Notes: a model not told the origin generated them from the letters alone. Counted from the first letter of the stretch, positions 28,578 through 37,594 are shown. The stretch: 64,000 nt of DNA from Desulfarculales bacterium UBA702 (GCA_002298165.1 DBMI01000067.1:12649-76648); one strand, 5' to 3'. Made by a program: numbers and translations.

Positions 28578-29921
28578 CTAGCCCGATTTATAGAGCTTCA
28601 GTGCTTCCTCGATACGCCTGCGCTCTTCGATTTCAAGCGTGAGGCGTTGGTTGGTCTTCGCCAGTTCCGCAGTCCTTTTTCTGACCAGGTCTTCGAGATG
28701 GTCCCGGTAAGCACTCAATTCTTCTTCAGCGCGCCTGCGGTCGGTCATGTCCCTTACAATGCCACACAATACCTGGCGATCCGAAAGTTTAAACGTGCTT
28801 GAGGAGATTTCGACGGGAAAGAACCTTCCGTCCCGCTTTCTGTGATAGCAGAGTGGCACGTGAACGGGTTTTCCGGACAGCGTTCCTTCCAAAAGGGAGT
28901 CGAACATATCGCTTTCAGCCGAAATTTCCGAGTAACTCAATCCGAGGAATTCTTCGCGTGAAAAACCGTAGAGACGGGTTGCCCTCTCATTGACGTCGAT
29001 GATTTGACCGCTCCCGGCGTTAAAGACCAAAATGGCATCGGATACAGTGTTGAATAGTTGCCGGTACATCTCCTTGCTTTGCCGAAGCGCCTCCTCACCT
29101 TTCTTCCGATAAGTTATATCCCGGAGCACTCCCACTATGAATTTGTTCCCGGATTTGTCGGTATACAGGCTCTTCTTTGTTGCTATTGTGTGAAGGGTTC
29201 CTTTTGCATCGGTTATTTGCTCTTCATTTTCGTTTTCTTCTCCAGTTTCAAGAACCATCTCGTCTTTTTCCCAGAAAATATCGACCTGGTCCTTCGGGAA
29301 AAATTCATAATCAGTCTTGCCGATAAGTTCTTCACGACTCTTCCCAGCGAGTGCGCAGACGGCATCATTCACCAACACTATCCGGTGCTGACGGTCCTTC
29401 ACAACTATTGGGTCGCTAATGCAATTGAGAATTTTTCCGACAAACTCCCGTGATTCAACTAATGCTTCCTCGGCTTGACGTTGCACTGATATATCTTCAA
29501 AAAGACCGACGGCCCCCAAAAACTTGCCGTCATTCGCGTTTACTCGGGAGAACATGGCCCTGACAGGAGTCAGTTTGTTACCTGTAGCAGATAGATAATC
29601 ACCTTCGAAATAATTTGGCTCCCCAGCAAGACCTGATCGAATTGCGACTCGCATCCTGTTGTCTAGGATCGAGTTGATCATGTTGAAGCCCATCACTCTG
29701 TCTTTCTGTGCTCCAACAATCTCCAGAAAGCGCTCGTTACAATCCACAACCCCGCCATCGCAGTCGAAGTGGATTATTCCCAAAGGCGAGTAATTGAAGA
29801 TCATGCGGTAGCGCTCCTCGCTTTTCCGCAGAACTTCATCGGCATTGCGCCGGCAGAGGGCCTTTTCCTCCAGTTCTCTGAGCTTATTCTCGAGTTCTTT
29901 GTAGCTTGGCTTACCTGACAC
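28578..29921 (-). CDS. Triple-PAS sensory protein without output domain
   Basis: The 447-residue protein has a short N-terminal coiled coil and three PAS domains at about residues 35-150, 155-275 and 280-400, each ending in a PAC-like segment (VGLFEDISVQRQ, VGVLRDITYRKK, CGIVRDMTDRRR). A C-terminal coiled coil runs to the stop (ELSAYRDHLEDLVRKRTAEL onward). No histidine kinase, GGDEF, EAL or DNA-binding domain follows, and there are no membrane segments, so it is cytoplasmic. It may signal by heterodimerising with another PAS protein, or be the remnant of a longer kinase. The start is a GTG at 29921 with GGGAGGG upstream. No partner response regulator is adjacent. Confidence 0.85.
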   Translation of the reverse strand: MSGKPSYKELENKLRELEEKALCRRNADEVLRKSEERYRMIFNYSPLGIIHFDCDGGVVDCNERFLEIVGAQKDRVMGFNMINSILDNRMRVAIRSGLAGEPNYFEGDYLSATGNKLTPVRAMFSRVNANDGKFLGAVGLFEDISVQRQAEEALVESREFVGKILNCISDPIVVKDRQHRIVLVNDAVCALAGKSREELIGKTDYEFFPKDQVDIFWEKDEMVLETGEENENEEQITDAKGTLHTIATKKSLYTDKSGNKFIVGVLRDITYRKKGEEALRQSKEMYRQLFNTVSDAILVFNAGSGQIIDVNERATRLYGFSREEFLGLSYSEISAESDMFDSLLEGTLSGKPVHVPLCYHRKRDGRFFPVEISSSTFKLSDRQVLCGIVRDMTDRRRAEEELSAYRDHLEDLVRKRTAELAKTNQRLTLEIEERRRIEEALKLYKSG

Positions 29922-30413
29922 CCGCTAATTCCCTCCCCCCGTCCAATCCGCCGGGAACCTGATCGAAGAGTATTCTGAGCACTTCAGAGTGAGCTGAGAG
30001 TGAATTAATCTTTGTGAATACAGGCTGTCTGACGGACATCCACCCGTGATAGGCCAACATCTATCCGCAACCCGGGAGGCCGAATATTGTGAAAGATCTC
30101 GCAAGCTACCCCGTCGAATTTGCAAAAGGCTCTTAATATACCCCAGCATGCGAGTCCGAAAGGCCGGCACCCTCCTGAACATGCGAGTTCAACATATTAA
30201 TATCCTGCCGAGACAAAAGTATAGCATGGACCCACTAAATCTACAAACACAGATACCTGACGGATAAAAACAGGGAACTCAAATTACACCCCCAACTACA
30301 ACAGGGCTCAGAACCTTTCGCCTTCGACCTGATCAGACAAGAAATTATATGTAAGTTCGTTTCCTTCTGGAACAGCTAATATTTCCTTAACGAGCATCGG
30401 CACCGAAGGGTTG

Positions 30414-30432
30414 CTGGGGCTTGCAGCCCCAG
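30414..30432. repeat. Perfect palindrome CTGGGGCT-TGC-AGCCCCAG
   Basis: Two 8-base arms (30414-30421 and 30425-30432) are exact complements around a three-base loop. There is no T-run on either side, so it is not an obvious terminator. It resembles short dispersed GC-rich palindromes of many genomes. Confidence 0.6.
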
Positions 30433-30547
30433 TGTGAACCATTTTAGCGGGAGACGCGAGTAGGATCGTGTCCGCGCTTTTACACCTAAATCAACAGGCA
30501 AACAGGGGAAAATATCTCACTGCAGGCTGGCGATTATGCATTTTCAA

Positions 30548-30577
30548 TTGACACGGTGCCGGGTCTTGTACTATTTA
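30548..30577 (+). promoter_or_regulatory. Candidate sigma-70 promoter upstream of mqnD
   Basis: TTGACA at 30548-30553 and TATTTA at 30572-30577 are separated by 18 bases. The pair lies about 280 bases before mqnD, with the inverted repeat at 30607-30644 in between. Pattern match only. Confidence 0.3.
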
Positions 30578-30606
30578 TAACAACGTTCGTTTACCTCCTA
30601 AGTGAT

Positions 30607-30644
30607 ACCCTCTCCTGGAGGTTGGGGGGCCGACAGGGGAGGGT
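30607..30644. repeat. Imperfect inverted repeat in the long intergenic region
   Basis: ACCCTCTCCTG (30607-30617) and CAGGGGAGGGT (30634-30644) pair over 11 bases with one G-U, around a 16-base loop. No T-tract follows, so it may be an RNA structure in the mqnD leader or a dispersed repeat. Confidence 0.5.
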
Positions 30645-30859
30645 TACTCTTCGATACATCCTCGAAATTCTCATTGCCGCAAAACCTTTTAAAATCCAGT
30701 GCGATAAATTCCTGTCATGATTTTCGCACGCAAGGTTGCTGAATCTTCGTTGCTCAAAACCATACTATGTGATTAATATTCCTGATTGGCGGGTCGGCTT
30801 TTCCACCTGGCAAAAGCGGGTTTGACTACTTTCATCCTTTTACTGAAAAGAGGAAACCG

Positions 30860-31690
30860 GTGCAGGAATTCTCACTTGGATATTCCCCCTGTCCCAATGA
30901 TACCTATATTTTCTACGCGCTCTCGCAGGGTCGAATCCCGGTGCCCTTCGAATTGAAAATCACCATGGCCGACGTCGAGATGTTGAACCGGCAGGTCCGA
31001 GATGGAAGCCTTGAAGTCTCGAAGATATCGGTAAGCGCAGTTTTGCATGTTCTTGATAAGTACCGCATCCTACGCTCAGGTGGAGCAATCGGCAGAGGCT
31101 GTGGCCCGCTTGTTGTTTCGAAAAAGGCCGCCCGAATGGCTGATTTGCGACACGCAAGAATTGCCGTACCCGGCAAATTGACCACTGCGCACCTGCTCTT
31201 GCGCCTCAACGGGATTCACAGTGGCCCATGCGTGGCCATGCAATTCGACCAAATAATGCCCGCCGTTTCCTCTGGCGAGGTTGATGCTGGTGTTATCATC
31301 CATGAGGGGCGATTTACCTATCTCTCTTACGGGCTGAACCTGGTACTCGACCTCGGGCAGTGGTGGGAGCAAGAAACAGGGCTTCCTTTGCCTCTTGGCG
31401 CTATAGTCGTGCGGCGCGATCTCGGTCCGGAAATTGCCGCCACTTTCGAGCAGAAAATCCGCGAAAGTTTGCTTTTCGCCAATGCAAACCCTGCGGACGC
31501 ATGGCCCTATATTGCCAAACATGCTCAGGAGATGGAACCCGATGTAATTCGCAGACACATTGAAACCTTTGTCAATGAATTTAGCCTCGATGCGGGGCAG
31601 GAAGGGGAAAATGCACTAAAGCGGCTGTTATCCGCCGCATGCGAACTCGAAAGGATACCCTTCCCATCCAATTCACTGTTCCTGGACTAA
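30860..31690 (+). CDS. mqnD: 1,4-Dihydroxy-6-naphthoate synthase
   Basis: MqnD (276 residues) acts in the futalosine pathway, converting cyclic dehypoxanthinyl futalosine to 1,4-dihydroxy-6-naphthoate for menaquinone. The N-terminal LGYSPCPNDTYIFYAL, the SGGAIGRGCGPLVV segment, IAVPGKLTTAHLLLRL, VDAGVIIHEGRFTY with the active-site region, and LPLPLGAIVVRRDLG are diagnostic. The start is GTG 30860 with AGAGGAA upstream. Other mqn genes are not visible in this window. Confidence 0.93.
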   Translation: MQEFSLGYSPCPNDTYIFYALSQGRIPVPFELKITMADVEMLNRQVRDGSLEVSKISVSAVLHVLDKYRILRSGGAIGRGCGPLVVSKKAARMADLRHARIAVPGKLTTAHLLLRLNGIHSGPCVAMQFDQIMPAVSSGEVDAGVIIHEGRFTYLSYGLNLVLDLGQWWEQETGLPLPLGAIVVRRDLGPEIAATFEQKIRESLLFANANPADAWPYIAKHAQEMEPDVIRRHIETFVNEFSLDAGQEGENALKRLLSAACELERIPFPSNSLFLD

Positions 31691-31729
31691 TCAGCTTGGT
31701 GCAATCTATTCAAACCCACGGAAAGAGCT

Positions 31730-32821
31730 ATGGAAAAGAATATTCCGACTTATTTACTGTTTCCTGCCCTGACCTTGCCCGAGCAGGACTTTCGCAATCT
31801 CTACATTTTCCTTCCAAGGCTCTATCTTCTCGAAATCTCCCGGCCTGCTTCAATCCCGGAATGGGCACGCGACAGGTTTCAAGGTCTATCCCCAATTGCC
31901 GATCCCGAACTCATGGGGCAAATCAAATCATGCGTACGGGAATACCAGGCTTTTGCGGAAATGCACGGCGGAGTCGGAGGAACTCTTGGATATCTTACCC
32001 AAGCCATAGACAATATGAGCGATGCCCGCTTCAAGATTCAGGAGCAACTGCGCGGAAGATGCCCGGCGGGGCTCGATGAAACACAGTTGGAGACTCTCCG
32101 CTCAGCCGTTTTTCTCGATATATCCAGACAATACGATGACAGGGAAGTTGAAATGGCATCAAGTCTGGCCAGGGCGGGCGAACTCGAAAAAGAGTTTGGC
32201 GAAATACTTGGCATAACCAAGGAAAACGGATCTGAAATTCCCGCGGGTCTTGATCTGCCGCTTTTATCCGAAAGCCAGGGCGCTCAATATATGCTGCCCG
32301 AAAGGATCGAGAGCTGGTTTCGACTTCTTCCCGCTCAAGCATGCGAATCCATCCCGGTCCCGGTAGCATCTGGTCCGGAAGCTGCCTTCGAGGCCATTGA
32401 CATGCTCCGCATTGGTCTTGCCCGCACAGGCAGGCAACTCTCGTCATCACGGATTCCCCTAGGATCGTTTCCGCGTCTCGATGCACTCGGCCAAAAGCAA
32501 TTCCGCTCGTTGATCGAAGCCCCCGGCGCTCCTCCTATTTTCTCAGCATACCAGAAAAAGCTGGATAGTTTTTTATCAGGCACATGCGGCTTCAAGGACA
32601 CGGGCGCCCTGGAGAGTGAGGCAGCACCACTCAGGCAGTGCCTCGAAAAAGCATGCAGGATTTGCAGCGTGCCCGGCGAAGAAAATGTGACCCTGTACCT
32701 GGAATTAATTCATGAAGTGAGCTGCTCTGAAGCGGCGGAAATTCTTGCCACCGGCGGCACCAGGGCAGTGCCGATGCAAGAAACCGCTGGACATTCCGCG
32801 ATGTTTTTGTTTCTGGATTGA
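31730..32821 (+). CDS. Unrecognised conserved-looking protein (363 residues)
   Basis: I do not recognise this protein. It starts MEKNIPTYLLFPALTLPEQD and ends MQETAGHSAMFLFLD. It looks soluble and mostly helical, with no signal peptide, membrane segment, P-loop or metal cluster. Cysteines are few and scattered. It is 39 bases downstream of mqnD in the same direction and probably shares its transcript. GGAAAGAG precedes the ATG. Codon use resembles its neighbours, so it is very likely a real gene. Confidence 0.7.
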   Translation: MEKNIPTYLLFPALTLPEQDFRNLYIFLPRLYLLEISRPASIPEWARDRFQGLSPIADPELMGQIKSCVREYQAFAEMHGGVGGTLGYLTQAIDNMSDARFKIQEQLRGRCPAGLDETQLETLRSAVFLDISRQYDDREVEMASSLARAGELEKEFGEILGITKENGSEIPAGLDLPLLSESQGAQYMLPERIESWFRLLPAQACESIPVPVASGPEAAFEAIDMLRIGLARTGRQLSSSRIPLGSFPRLDALGQKQFRSLIEAPGAPPIFSAYQKKLDSFLSGTCGFKDTGALESEAAPLRQCLEKACRICSVPGEENVTLYLELIHEVSCSEAAEILATGGTRAVPMQETAGHSAMFLFLD

Positions 32822-32952
32822 TCCGTTTTTGTGGGGCAGAGAGGGTTCGGGGCGCCCCTCGGTCGATGAGCCAGGATGTTTGAAGACTTTGCCAAACAGA
32901 GATCCGGGTTAGCGAGGCAGGCTCTCCAGCCTGCCGCAACTTTATTGGTCTT

Positions 32953-34440
32953 CTAAATGCTTACCCTCCAGGTAGTTCCATCGGGAGAGTCTTCGAGCTG
33001 AATTCTCTTGGCGTCGAGTTCTTTCCGAATGCGGTCGGCTTCGGCAAAATCTTTTTCCTGGCGAGCCTTATGTCGCAGAGTGATCAACCGGTCCAATTCG
33101 TCCTCGGTAACACCGGTTGATTTGAGCTTGAGCCTTCTTTGTTTGTCGAGGAACTCCTTGGGTTCGCTTTGCAGGAGTCCCAGGATTTTACAATGGGTGA
33201 GCAGGACATCCGCGGACATGCGCGCAAGCGCAGCAGCCGGGCCCTTGAGGTTCTTCCGGCCAAACTTGTCCAGAAACCGCTGAATGTTTCGCTGAAGCGC
33301 AAAAATATACCCGATTGCCTGAGCAGTGTTGAAATCGTTTTCCATTGCATCGCTAAAGGCCCCGTGCAGTGAGTCGGCCTTCTCAAAAAGCTCGCTGTCC
33401 TGCTTTCTTAGCGTATCTTCGGAAAAGTTTTCTTCCGCGGCAGCTTGAGGGCATCTTTCCCTCACTGAATCAAGGGTGGTGTAGAGGCGCTCCAGTCCGC
33501 GTTCTGCCTCGGCTACAGTCTCATCGGAAAAATCGACCGGGCTCCTGTAATGCTTACTGATGACAAAGAGCCTCAGGGCCTCAGGATGGACATCCCGCAG
33601 TACGTCCCGGATAGTGAAAAAGTTGCCGAGTGATTTCGACATCTTCTCATTGTTGATATTAACGAAGCCGTTATGGATCCAATAGCGCGCAAACGGGCGG
33701 CCGAACGCCATTTCACTTTGGGCAATTTCGTTTTCATGATGCGGGAATACGAGATCTTTTCCGCCTCCATGGATATCCATGGGCTGCCCCAGGTAGTGGC
33801 TACCCATAGCGGAGCACTCGATGTGCCATCCCGGCCTGCCGGGCCCCCATGGGCTTTCCCAGGCTGGTTCTCCAGGTTTGCTACCTTTCCACAAAACGAA
33901 ATCAAGCGGGTTTGCCTTATTCTCATCGACCTCAACACGGGCCCCTGCCATCATGTCGTCAAGTTCACGCCCGGATAGCTTTCCGTATCCCTCGAACCTG
34001 TCCACGCGGTAGAAGACATCGCCACCCGAGAGGTAGGCCGCGCCTCTTTCAAAAAGCTTCTCGATTATTTCAATCATCCCCTGGATGTGGTCAGTTGCCA
34101 AAGGCTCGATTGTCGGCCGCAGCACACCCAGGCTGTCCATATCCTCGTAAAAGGCGAGGATGTACTTGTCAGCAACTGTGCGGTAGTCGGTACCTTCCTG
34201 GTTCGCCCTGCGGATTATCTTATCGTCTATATCGGTGAAATTGCGAACGTAGGTCACCTCGTAGCCCAGGTGCCGTAGGTATCGGTAAATAACGTCGAAA
34301 ACAATTACGGAGCGTGCGTGCCCGATGTGGCAATAGTCGTACACGGTCACACCACAGACGTAGAGACGGATTTTTTCTGGTTCGAGAGGAATGAACTCCT
34401 CTTTTTTCCTGGCAAGAGTATTATACACCTGCAACGCCAT
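32953..34440 (-). CDS. cysS: Cysteinyl-tRNA synthetase
   Basis: From ATG 34440 the protein has 495 residues. It charges tRNA-Cys. The zinc-binding LYVCGVTVYDYCHIGHARS contains the HIGH motif. The second zinc site is in GRPGWHIECSAMG and GGGKDLVFPHHENEIAQ, and KMSKSLGN is the KMSKS loop. The C-terminal anticodon region ends with the usual LEDSPDGTTWRV. Two earlier in-frame starts exist (ATG 34449, TTG 34464); the AAAGGAG sequence sits about ten bases before ATG 34440 and is too close to the others. It is followed on the plus-strand side by mqnD's unknown partner, tail to tail. Confidence 0.95.
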   Translation of the reverse strand: MALQVYNTLARKKEEFIPLEPEKIRLYVCGVTVYDYCHIGHARSVIVFDVIYRYLRHLGYEVTYVRNFTDIDDKIIRRANQEGTDYRTVADKYILAFYEDMDSLGVLRPTIEPLATDHIQGMIEIIEKLFERGAAYLSGGDVFYRVDRFEGYGKLSGRELDDMMAGARVEVDENKANPLDFVLWKGSKPGEPAWESPWGPGRPGWHIECSAMGSHYLGQPMDIHGGGKDLVFPHHENEIAQSEMAFGRPFARYWIHNGFVNINNEKMSKSLGNFFTIRDVLRDVHPEALRLFVISKHYRSPVDFSDETVAEAERGLERLYTTLDSVRERCPQAAAEENFSEDTLRKQDSELFEKADSLHGAFSDAMENDFNTAQAIGYIFALQRNIQRFLDKFGRKNLKGPAAALARMSADVLLTHCKILGLLQSEPKEFLDKQRRLKLKSTGVTEDELDRLITLRHKARQEKDFAEADRIRKELDAKRIQLEDSPDGTTWRVSI

Positions 34441-34553
34441 TGCCCGCATATCTCCTTTTACCAAATTCTAAATTGGAGCGCCCCGCTTGATCCTCACCAA
34501 TATTTAGCGTCTTCTCACAGCCGAGTGGACTGTCATGGCTATATGGTGATAGA

Positions 34554-35021
34554 TCATTCGATAAGCACCACCGCGTAAGCGGCAATTCCCTCCTCGCGAC
34601 CGGCAAATCCCAGGTTCTCGGTACTCTTGCCCTTTACATTGACGCATTCAGCTGAAATTCCGATCTGCCCAGCAATCATTTCAATCATTTTCGGGACGAA
34701 CGGGAGGATCTTAGGTCTTTGGGCAACAACCGTGCTATCGACGTTTACCAGGCGGTATCCCTTTTCCCGGAGCAGTGCAGCGGTTCTCCCGAGAAGGACC
34801 ATGCTGGATATTCCCTTGAACTCGGCGCTGGTATCCGGGAAATGACGACCGATGTCGCCAAGTGCAGCGGCGCCGATCATCGCATCGCAAATTGCATGAA
34901 GAAGCACATCGGCATCGGAATGGCCGAGAAGACCCATTTCGTGAGGGATCTCAACACCACCCAGCACCAGGGGACGACCAATCACGAGCCGGTGCACATC
35001 ATAGCCAAATCCTACCCGCAT
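34554..35021 (-). CDS. ispF: 2-C-Methyl-D-erythritol 2,4-cyclodiphosphate synthase
   Basis: IspF (155 residues from ATG 35021) closes the cyclodiphosphate in the MEP isoprenoid pathway. RVGFGYDVHRL with the metal-binding Asp and His, LLGHSDADVLLHAICDA and DIGRHFPDT are signatures; VNVKGKSTENLGFAGREEGI is near the end. GGGGAGGG precedes the ATG. The start lies ten bases inside the end of ispD, so the two are translationally coupled, as in many bacteria. A longer frame to 35066 runs deep inside ispD and is unlikely. Confidence 0.95.
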   Translation of the reverse strand: MRVGFGYDVHRLVIGRPLVLGGVEIPHEMGLLGHSDADVLLHAICDAMIGAAALGDIGRHFPDTSAEFKGISSMVLLGRTAALLREKGYRLVNVDSTVVAQRPKILPFVPKMIEMIAGQIGISAECVNVKGKSTENLGFAGREEGIAAYAVVLIE

Positions 35022-35719
35022 CGCGCGCCCTCCCCTGCCCCGCGCGACAAAAAATATTTTGCCCACTCCAGATCGTCCGGGGTCGTTACTTTGATATTCG
35101 TTTTTTCACCAGGAACTATCGTGACCGGCACACCTATCCTTTCCACAAACGAAGCGTCATCCGTCCCGGACCATCCCAAACGAATGGCCTCTTGATAGGC
35201 GGCAAGGATTATATCTTTTCGGAATACCTGCGGGGTCTGAACAAGCCATATTTCGTCGCGAACAAGAGTCTCGCGGACTGCTCCATCCCGAACGCGCTTC
35301 ACGGTATCGGTTGCGCAAACGGCAGCTATCGAGGCCCCGGTTTTTTTTGCCCCATCATGGATTGAGCTTATAAGCTCCGCGGAAGCAAATGGGCGTACAC
35401 CATCATGAATCATTACCCATCCGCATTCCGGCGGCAAGCACTTAATTCCGTTATAGACGCTGTCCTGGCGTTCAGCGCCCCCGGCGACAATGTTAATGGG
35501 CGGTCCTCCGGGTGTAAGTTCAAGCGCAATTGAGCGGGCGGATTCAATGAAATCCTCGGGAACGACCATAAAAATGGCCGATAGGAACGGTACTTGGGAA
35601 AGTGCTTCAATAGAATGGGCAAGTATCGGTTTCCCAAACAATTCGAGGAACTGTTTAGGTCTTCCGCCCCCCATTCTTATCCCGCGACCCGCAGCGGGCA
35701 CGATGGCGCATGTGGTCAT
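35012..35719 (-). CDS. ispD: 2-C-Methyl-D-erythritol 4-phosphate cytidylyltransferase
   Basis: IspD (235 residues) attaches CMP to methylerythritol phosphate. AIVPAAGRGIRMGGGRPKQF is the nucleotide-binding N-terminus, then LAHSIEALSQV, IVAGGAERQDSVYNGI, MIHDGVRPFAS and VRETLVRDEIWLVQTPQVF. ATG 35719 is preferred over an upstream TTG at 35725. No strong ribosome site is seen. Together with ispF it gives two consecutive activities of the MEP route, separated only by IspE. Confidence 0.95.
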   Translation of the reverse strand: MTTCAIVPAAGRGIRMGGGRPKQFLELFGKPILAHSIEALSQVPFLSAIFMVVPEDFIESARSIALELTPGGPPINIVAGGAERQDSVYNGIKCLPPECGWVMIHDGVRPFASAELISSIHDGAKKTGASIAAVCATDTVKRVRDGAVRETLVRDEIWLVQTPQVFRKDIILAAYQEAIRLGWSGTDDASFVERIGVPVTIVPGEKTNIKVTTPDDLEWAKYFLSRGAGEGARCG

Positions 35720-35876
35720 TGTCAATAGAGGATTGCTTTCGGTGATTGGCGATTAAAGGTCAGTGAATTTGCAAACGGGTGGGGCGGCAACAGTTTTTCT
35801 TGGTGCTCACCTTCCGCACTGGTGGTCACAAAACGAAGTGTCCCACCGGACATATAGTATTTATGAAAAAAGAAAT

Positions 35877-36260
35877 CCGAAGCAGGTCGTAAGCCGGGTT
35901 CTGTTCCCCGCGCAACCCTGGGATCGCGGGGGCGATGATCATTCCTCTAGCCCAACCGTTACCGGTTGGATCCAGCAACCAACCCGAGAGCCTCGGGCGG
36001 GCAACCCTCGAACGCTCTCCTATTTGGTCTTGCTCCGGGTGGGGTTTGCCTGGCTCCCGATGTCGCCACCGGGACCGGTGAGCTCTTACCTCACCGTTTC
36101 ACCCTTACCCCGCACGCAAGCGGGCGAGGCGGTCTGCTTTCTGTTGCGCTTTCCTCCTCGTCACCGAGACTGGGAGTTACCCAGCACCCTGCCCTGTGGA
36201 GCCCGGACTTTCCTCCCCCAGCGCTCATCGCGCCGGCGGCGATCATCCGCCCTACTTCGG
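35877..36260 (-). ncRNA. rnpB: RNase P RNA, bacterial class A
   Basis: The minus strand carries the universal core: GGAGGAAAGTCCGGGCTCC (about 36212-36194), then an ACAGGGCAGGGTGCTGGGTA segment, GGAAAGCGCAACAGAAAGC, AAGGGTGAAACGGTG, AGAGGAATGATCATC and finally ACAGAACCCGGCTTACG. The ends are set by helix P1: CCGAAGTAGG at 36260-36251 pairs over ten bases with CCTGCTTCGG at 35886-35877. A T-rich stretch follows the 3' end. RNase P RNA is the catalytic part that matures tRNA 5' ends. The open frames on either strand across this RNA are not genes. The 5' end overlaps the stop of the upstream acyltransferase by nine bases. Confidence 0.95.
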
Positions 36261-37031
36261 ATATTGGTTCTTCGTCCGGAGAAAAATCTCCCTGAACGAT
36301 TTTATTTTAGCATATTGAATATTTTGTGCAACACGCCCCTGGACGGCATCCTCAGCCAACTCGCACAGCGCATTGATTGCCTCCTCCAATTGGACCCGAT
36401 AATCTTCGAGCATTTGAGGCGTTGAGCCGCGCTCGACCATGATAGGAGCACCTATTGCCACAACGACTTCGGAAAACGGTTTGGCAATTATCGTCTGGTC
36501 CCAACTCGGCAGTCTCCAGCACGGATAAGCGGCCATACCTACCGGGTAAATCGGTACGCCTGAGTGGAGCGAAACCGCGACAGGCCCTTTTTGCGCTACT
36601 CTGGCCGGTCCCTGGGACCCGTCGGCGACGAAACCTCCCGCTGGGCTTTTCCGGAAAGCAGCAATAAATCTGGCTATCGCTCTTGCCCCTCCTTTCCCAG
36701 GAGAGCCTCGAAAAGCCCGATAGCCGAGGCTTTCAACCATTCCAGCAGCCAAATCGCCATCGCGGCTTTCACTAATAACGGTTAGAAAGTTGCAATCCCG
36801 AAAAAAATAGGCCACACCGGGGAAACAGCAGTGCCAGAACGCCACCACTCCGGCAATCCCCTCACCGGCCGCTAAATGATCTATTTGATCAGCACCAATG
36901 ATGCTAATTTTGCAGGATCGGTGGAGCGCTCTGACACAGAGGGCGATTAATGCAGGTAGAAACCGCATGCACTCAGCAATAATGCGGCGTTTTCCCCATT
37001 TATGGTGTATATTTTTAGCCTCAGTGCTCAT
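36252..37031 (-). CDS. DUF374 / lysophospholipid acyltransferase-like protein
   Basis: A 259-residue protein of the DUF374 family, related to LPLAT acyltransferases. Marks are GVVAFWHCCFPGVAYFF, the TVISESRDGDLAAGMVESLG segment, GYRAFRGSPGKGGARAIARF, GGFVADGSQGPARVAQKG and LHSGVPIYPVGMAAYPCW. One N-terminal hydrophobic segment suggests inner-membrane association. In many proteobacteria DUF374 genes lie near lipid A or Kdo genes, but not here; the acyl acceptor is unknown. Its last codons overlap the 5' end of rnpB. Confidence 0.85.
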   Translation of the reverse strand: MSTEAKNIHHKWGKRRIIAECMRFLPALIALCVRALHRSCKISIIGADQIDHLAAGEGIAGVVAFWHCCFPGVAYFFRDCNFLTVISESRDGDLAAGMVESLGYRAFRGSPGKGGARAIARFIAAFRKSPAGGFVADGSQGPARVAQKGPVAVSLHSGVPIYPVGMAAYPCWRLPSWDQTIIAKPFSEVVVAIGAPIMVERGSTPQMLEDYRVQLEEAINALCELAEDAVQGRVAQNIQYAKIKSFREIFLRTKNQYPK

Positions 37032-37078
37032 TTTCCGCCCTGAATAATCCTAATTTTGAATCACTCGGAGTTTTGAAA

Positions 37079-37594
37079 GTGCGCAATATAGCATTAATAG
37101 GTTTCCGTGCAACCGGCAAAAGCTCGGTAGGGAAAATACTGGCGCAAATGTTGGGCTCTACGTTTGTAGATATGGACCAGTACCTCGTAGCGTCCGCCGG
37201 ACGCGAGATAGACTGCTGGGTTCGACTGGAGGGTTGGGAGTCGTTCAGGAGGGCCGAAACGGAATTGATGGAAGCGCTTGCTTCAAGGGAAGACCTGGTC
37301 GTTGCGACAGGCGGCGGAGTCGTTGTGGCCGCCCAAAACCGCGAGATATTGAAAAGCTTCTTCACTGTATGGCTTAAGGCAAGTGCACAGACGATACATT
37401 CCAGAATCATTGCGGACCCTGCATCTGCAGCAAATCGCCCACCTCTGTCCGAGTTGCCCATGGAGCTTGAAATCCACAAGTTACTCTCGGAGCGGGAGCC
37501 GCTATACAAGCTCTGCTCCGACCTGGAGTTCGATTGTGAAACCATGACCCCGGCCGAAATAGCCGATCAAATTGCCCGCAACACAGGTACATAA
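37079..37594 (+). CDS. aroK: Shikimate kinase
   Basis: Shikimate kinase (171 residues from GTG 37079) phosphorylates shikimate with ATP. The P-loop GFRATGKSSVGK is at the N-terminus, VDMDQYL contains the substrate-binding Asp, and VVATGGGVVV the shikimate-binding glycines. RPPLSELPMELEI forms the lid with its Arg. CGGAG lies eight bases before the GTG; the in-frame TTG at 37073 is only two bases away from it and is less likely. A divergent acyltransferase gene starts 47 bases upstream. Confidence 0.92.
   Translation: MRNIALIGFRATGKSSVGKILAQMLGSTFVDMDQYLVASAGREIDCWVRLEGWESFRRAETELMEALASREDLVVATGGGVVVAAQNREILKSFFTVWLKASAQTIHSRIIADPASAANRPPLSELPMELEIHKLLSEREPLYKLCSDLEFDCETMTPAEIADQIARNTGT

Larger units (their letters stand above)
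29922..30859. other. Gene-free region of about 0.94 kb with palindromes
   Basis: No convincing coding frame is present; the one 85-codon frame on the minus strand lacks a family signature and compositional support. The stretch contains two clear inverted repeats (30414-30432 and 30607-30644) and one sigma-70-like promoter candidate (30548-30577). The rest shows no tRNA, rRNA or recognisable riboswitch. It separates the divergent PAS and mqnD genes. Confidence 0.6.

Noticed and set aside
29925..30182. 85-codon minus-strand frame upstream of the PAS gene
   Set aside because: No ribosome site, no recognisable motif and skewed composition; probably non-coding.
35763..36425. Open frames on the plus strand across 35.8-36.4 kb
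   Set aside because: They run antisense to RNase P RNA and show no protein family signature.
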